Shown here: piece by piece, positions 1 to 6,812 of the stretch
Layout: each line of letters opens with the position of its first letter
Position numbering within the stretch: position 1 is the stretch's first letter
DNA from: Pseudobdellovibrionaceae bacterium
GTDB taxonomy: Bacteria > Bdellovibrionota > Bdellovibrionia > Bdellovibrionales > Bdellovibrionaceae
Direction: 5' to 3'
Length of the DNA: 64,000 nucleotides
Assembly: GCA_019637955.1 (NCBI GenBank)
Contig: JAHBUS010000012.1
Span: forward strand, 1 to 64,000
Position numbers and translations under genes: made by a program
The notes under the pieces: generated by a model
Databases searched by the model: none
The model's input: only the letters and a program-made list of their open reading frames with translations
What the model was told of the DNA's origin: nothing

Positions 1-2424
1 GGCCGCGCCGCCCGCAATGTGCAGGCGTCCTTGCGGACTGGTCGTGCCGATGCCGACGCTTCCGTCATTGCGCACTTTAAAAAGCTGCGTGCTGGCGCTG
101 TTGGTTATATTGAGCGCATCTTTGGTGGCATCCGCCGTGTTGCCCTTGATGCCAACTTGAATGTTCGAAGAGGCGCTCGTGCCAAAACCAGCGTAGACGC
201 CAACGGGAGTGGTGATGTGATTGGCAAACTGAATTTGGCTGGGGTTCACGGTGTCCTGACGGATGACCAGGCTATTGCTGCCGATGCGAAGATCGCCCGT
301 CACCTGAGCGTTGCCAACGACGTGAAGGTTGGCGCCGGGGCTGGCCGTGCCAATCCCGACAGATCCACCGCTCACCACGAGTTGATTTGTTCCCACCGCG
401 AGACCATTGCTCGGAAGCGTGAGCGCTCCGGTCATGGTGTCGCCAGCTTTAAGAACATAATCATTCAAGGCGGCCGTGCTGGCCTTGCTATTGAATGTCG
501 TCCAGTCAGTGGAGCTGAGATAACCATTGGTCGTTGCGCTGGCTTGAGCGATGGTGATCGCAGGAGTTGAGTTGTTATTTGTCACCGAGATCGGTGCCGA
601 ACCGGTGACGTTCGTGACGGTTCCACCGGAACCTGTCGCCGACACTTCGATGCCGCCCGCCGAGTGCGTGATGGTCACGCCCGCGCCGCCCGTGATGGAC
701 TTGTATTCCATCGAGGAGCCTGCGTTGTTAACGCCAAGGACCTGATTCGAGGTGCCAAGAGCCGTTAGGCCCGTTCCACCTTTGGTGGGATCGATGGTGG
801 GAAGACGAGCCGCATTGATGGTTCCCGACGTGATTTGAGCTCCGGCAATACCGATCGTGGTGCACGCAAAAGCATCTGTAATGGTGGACCACGTAAGTGT
901 CTGATCTGCACCGCAATTGGTGGCGAACTGTTGAAGACCAGCTTCGGTGCGAAGATCATCCACGCCAAAGTTTACCGCTTCAAACTGAGTTCCTGACCAA
1001 CGATAAACTTTCCCGGTGTCACCAACGGCCAGCGTACCCGCAGCCACGGGGTTGCCGCGAACGGCATTCACCGAAGGATTGGGATAGTTGCCACCGAGGT
1101 CACCGCCCGCAGAGCCTCCCGGAGCATTTGAAATCGAAGTCCAAGAAAGTTTGCCCGAAGCATCCGTTTGCAAGACTTGGCCGTTGGTTCCCAAGGCCGT
1201 TGGCAAGGTGAAGACCACTTGCGAACTCAAAGCCGCATCGGCAACGAACTCGACATAATTGGTCGTCGAAGGTTTATAAACGCGAAGCGCGTTCAAGCGT
1301 GCATCATTGGCGGTCACGGAATTGGTCGCGGTTAAATTTGCGCCCGCGATGTTGCCACTTGAAGTGATCGCGCCCGAGTTGATCGTCCCCGTGATCGAAA
1401 TGTTGCCTTCAATCGAAGAGCCATTCAAATGCGTCAGATTCGATCCATCCAAAACGGGGAGTTTGCCGCCGGTCTGCACCTGCACGATTTGCCCCGCGCC
1501 GGTTCCAACGTTCACGTTCAGCGTTCCGGTCGACGTGATCGAGCCACCGGGACCGGCGCCCACGTTAAGGCCCGTGCCCGCGGTCACCGACGTGATCCCC
1601 GCTCCGGCGACACCCAACGTTTGCGGGCCCAAATTGGATTGATACTTCAGTTGGTTGGAGGCCGTGTCGTACCAAATTTGTCCGGCGCTGGCGCTCGAGG
1701 CATTTCCAGAAACTCCAGGGACGGTGATCGTGTTGTTCGAACCGTTTTGCACGTAGAGGCTCGATGTTCCGCCGAGAAGCGCATTGAGAATCGGAAGCTG
1801 AGTCGTGTTGAACAGGGCTTCAAGGTGAGCCATGTCCACCCGGTTGGCGCCGGCATTGCTCACGTTCAGGATCTGGCTGCGGTCCAAGCCACCAATGCTT
1901 TCGGCGACCATGGCGCTCGGAACGGACGAGAGCGTGATGTCGGGTGCCAGAGTTTCAACGCCGCCCGTGGTGGGGCGGATCGAGACACGCAAGTAGCGGG
2001 CATCGCCATCGGCCGGCGTGTAACCGGCCAGACAGCGCGGGACCGCCGGAAAGTTGTTGAGCGTGTTGTTGAAAATCTTGTCCATCGAGTAGCCGGGATC
2101 ACCCGAAGTGCGCTTGCCGGTGAGATCCGGTGCGGCCGATCCCACCTTGAGCGAGAAGTAGCCGTTCGAGAGCTCGGTGTCGTAGCCTTGCTCCTCTTCG
2201 TAGAGAAGGCAGTTCTTACTCGGATTCAGAATTTGCAAAATAAAAACCAAGCCCGAATCACGAAGCGGCTGCGTGGTGCCTTTGCGGTACAGGCGTCCAT
2301 CCACGCTGGTGGCCTGCGGCTGCGCCGCAAGCGCCAAGGTCCCTAAAAAGAGCGAGGCGAAAACCAACCCTAAGGTTTCGCGAAGAAATTTAAAAAAAGA
2401 TCGTGAGTTCAGGGGTCTGTGCAT
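1..2424 (-). CDS. Secreted fibre / tail-fibre-like adhesin, 3' end outside window
   Basis: An open frame of 808 codons runs without a stop from an ATG at 2424 to the left edge, so the C-terminus is missing. The N-terminus (MHRPLNSRSFFKFL, then a hydrophobic stretch ending ALAAQ) is a signal peptide. An approximately 150-residue globular head follows (VDGRLYRKGT, then GYFSLKVGSAAPDLTG). After that come low-complexity Gly/Ser/Thr/Asn-rich repeats of phage tail-fibre type, such as GYLSSTDWTTFNSKA, KAGDTMTGALTLPSNG, VGIGTASPGANLHV and VGIGTTSPQGRLHI. Proteins with these repeats usually end in an intramolecular-chaperone peptidase S74 domain, which would lie off the window. This architecture matches the long trimeric prey-recognition fibres of Bdellovibrio. 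Surface adhesion is an inference. The Shine-Dalgarno site is weak. Confidence 0.85.
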   Translation of the reverse strand, partial: MHRPLNSRSFFKFLRETLGLVFASLFLGTLALAAQPQATSVDGRLYRKGTTQPLRDSGLVFILQILNPSKNCLLYEEEQGYDTELSNGYFSLKVGSAAPDLTGKRTSGDPGYSMDKIFNNTLNNFPAVPRCLAGYTPADGDARYLRVSIRPTTGGVETLAPDITLSSVPSAMVAESIGGLDRSQILNVSNAGANRVDMAHLEALFNTTQLPILNALLGGTSSLYVQNGSNNTITVPGVSGNASSASAGQIWYDTASNQLKYQSNLGPQTLGVAGAGITSVTAGTGLNVGAGPGGSITSTGTLNVNVGTGAGQIVQVQTGGKLPVLDGSNLTHLNGSSIEGNISITGTINSGAITSSGNIAGANLTATNSVTANDARLNALRVYKPSTTNYVEFVADAALSSQVVFTLPTALGTNGQVLQTDASGKLSWTSISNAPGGSAGGDLGGNYPNPSVNAVRGNPVAAGTLAVGDTGKVYRWSGTQFEAVNFGVDDLRTEAGLQQFATNCGADQTLTWSTITDAFACTTIGIAGAQITSGTINAARLPTIDPTKGGTGLTALGTSNQVLGVNNAGSSMEYKSITGGAGVTITHSAGGIEVSATGSGGTVTNVTGSAPISVTNNNSTPAITIAQASATTNGYLSSTDWTTFNSKASTAALNDYVLKAGDTMTGALTLPSNGLAVGTNQLVVSGGSVGIGTASPGANLHVVGNAQVTGDLRIGSNSLVIRQDTVNPSQIQFANHITTPVGVYAGFGTSASSNIQVGIKGNTADATKDALNITNSASTQLFKVRNDGSVGIGTTSPQGRLHIAGGAA

Positions 2425-2507
2425 TCCCAAACTCTTCGGATTTTGCGCCCTCGTTCTTTAAAAAATGGACAAAAAACCGAGGTTTCATCCCAAGATGAGA
2501 CAGAATT

Positions 2508-2687
2508 CTAGACGTTCATTTGATCAAGGACCCAGGCGATCGTCTTGTCGTCCACGCCGGCTTTTTTCATCAACTTCTTGGCCCGCGCGAAGTCATCGGC
2601 ATCGACGGCCTCCAAGAAATCATCGACTTTGCCGATGGCGGCGAGGGCTTCTAAAACGTCGGAACCTTCCAGATCAAGTTCGCTCAT
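2508..2687 (-). CDS. Small acidic hypothetical protein (59 aa)
   Basis: The predicted product begins MSELDLEGSDVLEAL and ends WVLDQMNV. It is acidic and helical, and reads as a compact helical hairpin (VDDFLEAVDADDFARAKKLM, then KKAGVDDKTIAWVL). I do not recognise the family. The start at 2687 was chosen because the frame upstream of it is antisense to the thioredoxin gene. The ribosome site is weak. It lies divergent from thioredoxin and just downstream of the fibre gene's promoter region. The frame being real rests mainly on its protein-like composition. Confidence 0.5.
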   Translation of the reverse strand: MSELDLEGSDVLEALAAIGKVDDFLEAVDADDFARAKKLMKKAGVDDKTIAWVLDQMNV

Positions 2688-2795
2688 AACCAAAAGACTA
2701 TCGAACCCCGTAAAGCCCGAGAAGCGAATTCTTTGCCCGTGGAAGTTTGCTTGACCCTCTTCCCGAGAGAAGCGAGGGTTGGTGGGGGAGGCGTT

Positions 2796-3167
2796 ATGGC
2801 CCATGAAGTGAGTTCCGCCGAGGTGATCTCCACCGAAAAGTTCAAAGACGAGATTTTCGATTTCACTCAGAGCAACGACTTTGAGTTTAAGGGAACGAAG
2901 CCCGTCATTCTCAATTTTTTCGCGGTTTGGTGCGGCCCCTGCCGCAACTTCGCGCCCGTCCTGGACGAAGCCGCGACGGAGTACAAAGACCAAATCAAAG
3001 TCTTTAAGATCGATATCGACACCGACCCCGAAGTGCCGGCGATGTTTGGCGTTCAAAGCGTTCCCACCACGATCTTTTTCGCCCCCGGTCAAGACCCGGC
3101 CCTCGCCATGGGCGGTATGGGCCACGAGGGTCTCAAGAAAGCCATTGCCGATCTGTTTCAGCTTTGA
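2796..3167 (+). CDS. Thioredoxin
   Basis: A 123-residue single-domain thioredoxin, a cytoplasmic disulfide reductase. The active site is WCGPC at residues 45-49, with a cis-proline in SVPTTIFF (about residue 90) and the expected beta-alpha-beta fold around VILNFFAVWCGPC. The ATG at 2796 is preferred over one 63 bases upstream because GGGGGAGG lies just before it and the upstream residues do not resemble thioredoxin. No signal peptide is visible. It converges on the copper-linked gene at 3169, with one base between the two stop codons. Confidence 0.93.
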   Translation: MAHEVSSAEVISTEKFKDEIFDFTQSNDFEFKGTKPVILNFFAVWCGPCRNFAPVLDEAATEYKDQIKVFKIDIDTDPEVPAMFGVQSVPTTIFFAPGQDPALAMGGMGHEGLKKAIADLFQL

Positions 3168-3168
3168 A

Positions 3169-3588
3169 TCAATGATGGTGCGGCGCCGCCGCCGGCACTT
3201 CCGCCGCTTTTGGGATCACCAAGGGAAGCGAGTAGGTGGCGTCGTTGCCTTGAGCGCCTTCGCGCCGGGCCCGTAAGATCAATCGTCCTTTGCGTTCGAG
3301 GTTCCCCTTGGCAAAGACGCACGTAAAAGCGACGCCCTCTTTTGTACAGTCCACGAAGTTTTTTGAGTCGAGGCTCGCGCGAACGGACGAGTCTTTCGTG
3401 GTGGGATTTTTCCAGTCCATATCCAGCAAATGGACCTTGATCGTACGTGCGTTTGTCGTCATGACTTCCGTGTGAAACGCGCCCGGCATGCGAATCGCGC
3501 CGCCGTGCGGGCCGGGCTTGTCCTCGCCGTGAGCGAAAACGAAAAGCGGCGAGCAGACCACGGCGGTCAAAATGGTTTTTAGATTCAT
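3169..3588 (-). CDS. Periplasmic copper-regulon hypothetical protein
   Basis: A 139-residue protein with a signal peptide (MNLKTILTAVVCSPLFVFA) and an immunoglobulin-like beta-rich body (HTEVMTTNARTIKVHLLDM). Two cysteines occur (VDCTKEG and FTCVFAKG), and it ends in PHHH. I do not recognise a named family. Its ATG overlaps the stop of the CueR-type regulator (ATGA at 3585-3588), so the two are translationally coupled and probably share the copper-responsive promoter. A periplasmic copper-handling role is inferred from the His-rich end and this context. The start has a GGAGAG site. Confidence 0.82.
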   Translation of the reverse strand: MNLKTILTAVVCSPLFVFAHGEDKPGPHGGAIRMPGAFHTEVMTTNARTIKVHLLDMDWKNPTTKDSSVRASLDSKNFVDCTKEGVAFTCVFAKGNLERKGRLILRARREGAQGNDATYSLPLVIPKAAEVPAAAPHHH

Positions 3589-3980
3589 GTGAACTCTCCT
3601 GCAAGGTTGTTGAGGATCGGGCAATGAGGGCGGTTGTCGCCTTGGCAATTTCGGGACAGATGGCGGAGGCTGTCCGCCATCGTCTGCAGCTCGCGCATCT
3701 TTTGCTCGAGATTCTCGATGTGCGTTTTGCAGAGATTTTTAACGTCGGCGCTTGATCGGCCCTTGTTGCGCCAAAGACCGACCAGCTTCTTGATGTCCTT
3801 CATATCGAAACCCAAACCCCGGGCCCGCTTGACGAATCTCAAAATCTGCACGTCGCTTTCGGAATATTCGCGGTACCCAGATTCCGTTCTCGACACTTTC
3901 GGCGTGACACCGATGGATTCGTAATGGCGGATGAGTTTGGCGCTGACCCCTGATTTTTTGGCGGCTTGACCGATTGTCAT
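3585..3980 (-). CDS. cueR: MerR-family Cu(I)-responsive regulator, CueR-like
   Basis: A 131-residue MerR-family activator. The winged HTH opens with MTIGQAAKKSGVSAKLIRHY and is followed by a dimerisation helix. The metal loop has Cys112 and Cys120 in CQGDNRPHC (C-x7-C), with a serine at about position 77. These are the positions that define monovalent coinage-metal sensors such as CueR rather than Hg or Zn sensors. An AAAGGAGG site precedes the ATG. A CueR-type promoter with a 19-bp spacer lies directly upstream, which indicates autoregulation. The gene is coupled to the periplasmic protein downstream and faces the membrane protein at 4092. Confidence 0.92.
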   Translation of the reverse strand: MTIGQAAKKSGVSAKLIRHYESIGVTPKVSRTESGYREYSESDVQILRFVKRARGLGFDMKDIKKLVGLWRNKGRSSADVKNLCKTHIENLEQKMRELQTMADSLRHLSRNCQGDNRPHCPILNNLAGEFT

Positions 3981-3997
3981 AGGCCTCCTTTACCTCG

Positions 3998-4028
3998 AGG
4001 CTAAACCTTCCCACCGTTGGAAGGTCAA
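3998..4028 (-). promoter_or_regulatory. CueR-type promoter/operator for the cueR operon
   Basis: Read on the minus strand this is TTGACC, a 19-base spacer holding the dyad CCTTCC-N7-GGAAGG, then TAGCCT. The stretched 19-bp spacer and the ACCTTCC/GGAAGGT dyad are hallmarks of copper-dependent MerR/CueR promoters. The regulator's ATG lies 18 bases downstream of the -10 element. Confidence 0.87.
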
Positions 4029-4042
4029 GCACCGAATGGGCC

Positions 4043-4073
4043 TTGACCTTCCAATGATGGGAGGGTTCAGGAT
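4043..4073 (+). promoter_or_regulatory. Second CueR-type promoter, facing right
   Basis: TTGACC at 4043-4048, a 19-base spacer with the dyad CCTTCC-N7-GGGAGG, then CAGGAT at 4068-4073. It mirrors the leftward promoter 15 bases away, so one regulator probably controls both directions. The right half-site has one change from the perfect dyad, which suggests slightly different affinity. An AGGAGG ribosome site and the ATG at 4092 follow. Confidence 0.83.
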
Positions 4074-4091
4074 GGGTGCTCAGGAGGTCTT

Positions 4092-4649
4092 ATGGAATCG
4101 ATTCCCCATCACAATCACCAAGCGCCCGCGTCTTCATGCTGCGAGGCCGAAAAGCCCGCGCCGCCCTCGTTTCTGCAAACTTACCGGCCACTGCTGCTGG
4201 TGGCGGCTTTTTTGATCGGCGCCACGGCCTTGGTGGAGGTCCGTGCCGGCTCTTGGGACCCGATGCGGGCGATGAGCGTTTTTATGGGCGGCTTTTTTCT
4301 GTTTTTCTCTTTTTTTAAGTTTCTCGATCTGTCGAGCTTTGCCGAAGCGTTCGCGACCTACGATGTGATCGCGAAACGATCGAGCGTGTACGCTTGGTCC
4401 TACCCATTTATCGAGTTGGCGTTGGGTGTGGGCTTCGTCTTGAATGTCTTTCCTGTCTTTGTGAACGGCGCGACGGCCGTCCTGATGGTGGTCGGGAATC
4501 TCGGTGTGTGGCGGGCCTTGCGAAAAAAGCAGGCCATCGAGTGCGCGTGTCTCGGCACAATCTTCAAGCTCCCGATGACCAAGGTCACGCTTTTTGAAAA
4601 CACGCTCATGCTCGTTATGGCCGTCTCGACACTTTGGATGCAGGGCTAG
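4092..4649 (+). CDS. MauE/DoxX-like membrane protein in the copper regulon
   Basis: A 185-residue inner-membrane protein. The first 20 residues carry possible metal ligands (HHNHQ and SSCCE), and about four membrane helices follow. A conserved CACLG at residues 151-155 precedes the last helix, as in MauE/DoxX redox-type membrane proteins. CAGGAGG precedes the start. The CueR-type promoter upstream implies copper induction, so a role in copper export, sequestration or cuproprotein disulfide handling is likely. The exact activity cannot be read from sequence. It overlaps the convergent gene at 4646 by four bases. Confidence 0.82.
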   Translation: MESIPHHNHQAPASSCCEAEKPAPPSFLQTYRPLLLVAAFLIGATALVEVRAGSWDPMRAMSVFMGGFFLFFSFFKFLDLSSFAEAFATYDVIAKRSSVYAWSYPFIELALGVGFVLNVFPVFVNGATAVLMVVGNLGVWRALRKKQAIECACLGTIFKLPMTKVTLFENTLMLVMAVSTLWMQG

Positions 4650-5017
4650 CGCATTTTCAAGCCGCAGAACGGGACGTTCGAAAAATCGGAGAGAAGCTGG
4701 CGGTTTTCGCCGCTGGCCGTTTTAAACGTGACCACCGCATCGATTTCGCGGCAGTTGATCGTGAAGTTCGGGTTCTGAATCAACACCACGGGTGCGTGGG
4801 TGGTCACGTCCACCTTCCATCTGCCTTGGCGCGCTTCAAGATAAGTCTTGAGATTCTGAAACTGCCCGTGGGCTTGATCGAAAGCCTCGCGATGAGCGGG
4901 AAGCCCTTGTTGATACCTCACCAGTTCCGACGGCTGGGAGAAGTCCAATCGGTCCATCGGTAGATCTGTGCGCCAAAACGAAAAGATCGACATCAAAAAA
5001 GCGGTGACGGCGTTCAT
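4646..5017 (-). CDS. Hypothetical protein with N-terminal hydrophobic segment
   Basis: A 123-residue protein from the ATG at 5017, which has AAGGACTCGG before it. The N-terminus MNAVTAFLMSIFSFW is short and hydrophobic, either a signal peptide or an anchor. A helical stretch (LVRYQQGLPAHREAFDQAHG) and a beta-rich C-terminal half with two cysteines (TINCREID, PFCGLKMR) follow. I do not recognise the family. The 3' end overlaps the copper-regulon membrane gene tail-to-tail. Export is an inference. Confidence 0.68.
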   Translation of the reverse strand: MNAVTAFLMSIFSFWRTDLPMDRLDFSQPSELVRYQQGLPAHREAFDQAHGQFQNLKTYLEARQGRWKVDVTTHAPVVLIQNPNFTINCREIDAVVTFKTASGENRQLLSDFSNVPFCGLKMR

Positions 5018-5154
5018 CCGAGTCCTTTGTTTAAAGTGCGAGTTCGAGCGCCCATCACACCACACTCGCCCAGTAAAAGTATCAAGAAACCTTAACAGGT
5101 CTTGCTGCCTGTTTTCAGAAGACCCATTCAGGTGGAAGTGTTAACTTTGTCTTA

Positions 5155-5415
5155 ATGAGCCCAGTTGAGCGCGAGCAAACCGCAATGAACGTCAAAGAGA
5201 TGTTGGACGCAATTTTGAAGCACCTTCAAGGGCCAGACGTGCCTTATGAGGTCACGTATCAATTGGGTCCCGATACGATCGCGTTTTCCATTAAGAGCGA
5301 CCGGCTCGGCATCGTCCTCGGCAAGCAAGGCAAGACCATCGATTGCATCCGGCATTTGGTCGACGCCGTCGGTAGCAAGCAAGGGCACCGGGTCGTGATC
5401 GAAACCTTGTATTGA
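5155..5415 (+). CDS. KH-domain RNA-binding protein, KhpA-like
   Basis: An 86-residue single KH domain. The nucleic-acid-binding GxxG loop is visible as LGKQGKTIDCIRHLVDA, preceded by the beta-strand IAFSIKSDRLGIVLG. The size matches the small KhpA family, which binds RNA in the cytoplasm, often as a partner of KhpB. Neither possible start (5155, or ATG at 5185 giving MNVKEML) has a strong ribosome site, and the shorter form begins closer to typical KhpA proteins. It stands alone here, away from the rpsP-rimM context seen in some bacteria. Confidence 0.82.
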   Translation: MSPVEREQTAMNVKEMLDAILKHLQGPDVPYEVTYQLGPDTIAFSIKSDRLGIVLGKQGKTIDCIRHLVDAVGSKQGHRVVIETLY

Positions 5416-5441
5416 AATCGCGCCATCGCTAGTCTGACGGC

Positions 5442-5828
5442 ATGATTGATCACACGGGTCTCCAAGTTCACGATCCTAAGAAAAGCCGTCATTTCTACGA
5501 CGAGGCCCTGGCTCCATTGGGCTACAAGATGCTCTTTCAGGTTCCTTTGGAGCATTCCGGTGGCAAGGTGATGCTTGGCTACGGAGTGCCTCCGAAGATG
5601 GATTTCTGGATGGGCGAAGGGGTTCCTCAGACGCCGAGAGTTCACATCGCGTTTCGCGCGCAAACTCGTGCTCAGGTTGATGAATTTTATAAGGCCGCGC
5701 TCAAAGCTGGTGGTCGAGACAACGGGGAACCCGGGCCGCGCCCTCATTATCATAAAGACTACTACGGAGCCTTCGTTCTTGATCCCGACGGCCACAATAT
5801 TGAGGCCGTCTGCCATGATCCGGCGTAA
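5442..5828 (+). CDS. VOC-family (glyoxalase/bleomycin-resistance fold) protein
   Basis: A 128-residue protein starting MIDHTGLQVHDPKKSRHFYD, the usual first beta-alpha unit of a vicinal-oxygen-chelate domain. It closes with LDPDGHNIEAVCHD, the C-terminal strand that carries the metal-ligand glutamate. Possible ligands are His4 and the late Glu. Members bind a divalent metal and act on lactoylglutathione, catechols or antibiotics, and the substrate cannot be told here. It follows the KH gene by 26 bases in the same direction. The ribosome site is weak. Confidence 0.85.
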   Translation: MIDHTGLQVHDPKKSRHFYDEALAPLGYKMLFQVPLEHSGGKVMLGYGVPPKMDFWMGEGVPQTPRVHIAFRAQTRAQVDEFYKAALKAGGRDNGEPGPRPHYHKDYYGAFVLDPDGHNIEAVCHDPA

Positions 5829-5832
5829 GGTC

Positions 5833-6276
5833 TTAAGGGGTGCTCAACATCATGCCGGCGACGCGGATGACGATCAGGCCCCAAAGTCCCAGCACCGCAA
5901 ACCAACTTAAAAAATAAGCGCGTGAACGGTAAAGGATGCGGTTCGAACCCAAATGCATCAGGGCGTGCAAAACGCGCGCGGCCACAAACAGCCAGGCCCA
6001 GATCTGCAGGAGCGTCCCCAAAAGCGGAATCATCATCGCGACCAGGCAGCCCGCGTAAAAAAGGACCGGCACTTCAAAAAGATTTCGGAAGTGATTGTCC
6101 GCTTGAAGCATCGAGCGCGGCGGCGGGTCTTCGCCGCGAACCAGCTTGAAATAGTCCATTTTGATATGGCCGCCGCGCACGGCTTGAAGGCGTTGGTGCA
6201 GCATCCACAGTGCCACAACAAAAGTGAGTAGCACCATGGCGGCCATTGGAAAAACCAAAGTGAGATTCATGATCAC
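5833..6276 (-). CDS. MAPEG-family membrane protein
   Basis: A 147-residue protein with four predicted membrane helices. The signature of the MAPEG superfamily (glutathione and eicosanoid metabolism) is visible as DNHFRNLFEVPVLFYAG in the first loop and helix 2, followed by WLFVAARVLHALMHLGSN. Bacterial members are poorly characterised, and some are glutathione transferases. A GST is also encoded at 22.7 kb. An alternative start at 6270 is possible. It sits 32 bases downstream of the XRE regulator and may be cotranscribed with it. Confidence 0.87.
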   Translation of the reverse strand: MIMNLTLVFPMAAMVLLTFVVALWMLHQRLQAVRGGHIKMDYFKLVRGEDPPPRSMLQADNHFRNLFEVPVLFYAGCLVAMMIPLLGTLLQIWAWLFVAARVLHALMHLGSNRILYRSRAYFLSWFAVLGLWGLIVIRVAGMMLSTP

Positions 6277-6308
6277 CCCTTAAAAAAGAGTGACCATCTT
6301 ACCGAGTT

Positions 6309-6560
6309 TTATTTCACCACGGTAGTGTCATTGACATTTGAAGGCAGCAGGTCGGTGGGGTGACGGCGGTAAAATCGCGCCAGCTTAAACAGGGTTCCCA
6401 TGGTGATGTTCGCGCGGCCCGTTTCGATGTTTTGATAGTAACGATACGAAACGCCCGATTGGTCGGCCGCATCTTTTTGTAAAAGACCCTCTTTGCGTCG
6501 GAAAGCCGCAATCCTTTGACCAATCGCTTTCAGAAAAATTTCGAGTGTCATGTTTGTCAT
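6309..6560 (-). CDS. XRE/Cro-C1-family HTH regulator
   Basis: An 83-residue protein, essentially one helix-turn-helix domain: IGQRIAAFRRKEGLLQKDAA, then GVSYRYYQNIETGRANITMG. The start at 6560 follows GGAAGCAAC and gives MTNMTLEIF. The longer upstream frame lacks support. The last 15 residues (LLPSNVNDTTVVK) are a short tail. A repressor-type function is likely, and the MAPEG gene 32 bases downstream is the obvious candidate target or operon partner. Confidence 0.85.
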   Translation of the reverse strand: MTNMTLEIFLKAIGQRIAAFRRKEGLLQKDAADQSGVSYRYYQNIETGRANITMGTLFKLARFYRRHPTDLLPSNVNDTTVVK

Positions 6561-6812
6561 GTTGCTTCCTTCCCATTTTGTTGCCGTTTGATGAAGCTTC
6601 TCGACAAATGAAAGGCAAATCACAGACCAGCGAATTGATAAATGACAATAATGAAGGATTCCGCGCGTTTAGTGAGAAAACTAAAGCTCAAGTCGCTTGC
6701 TTGGAGAGCAAGCAAATGAGGCAAAATGACTCGATTTTTTGAGGCGATTTTCCCGGAACTTAGCGACCGGTTTTGATTGACCCCCCTACGTGCATTCAAT
6801 AGCGTGGTGGCG
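6561..6812. other. Intergenic region with a small hairpin
   Basis: This AT-richer 252-base gap lies between the divergent XRE regulator and sensor kinase genes and must hold both promoters. A perfect 7-bp hairpin GCTTGCT-TGGAG-AGCAAGC lies at 6695-6713. No convincing -35/-10 pair and no coding frame were recognised. Confidence 0.4.
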
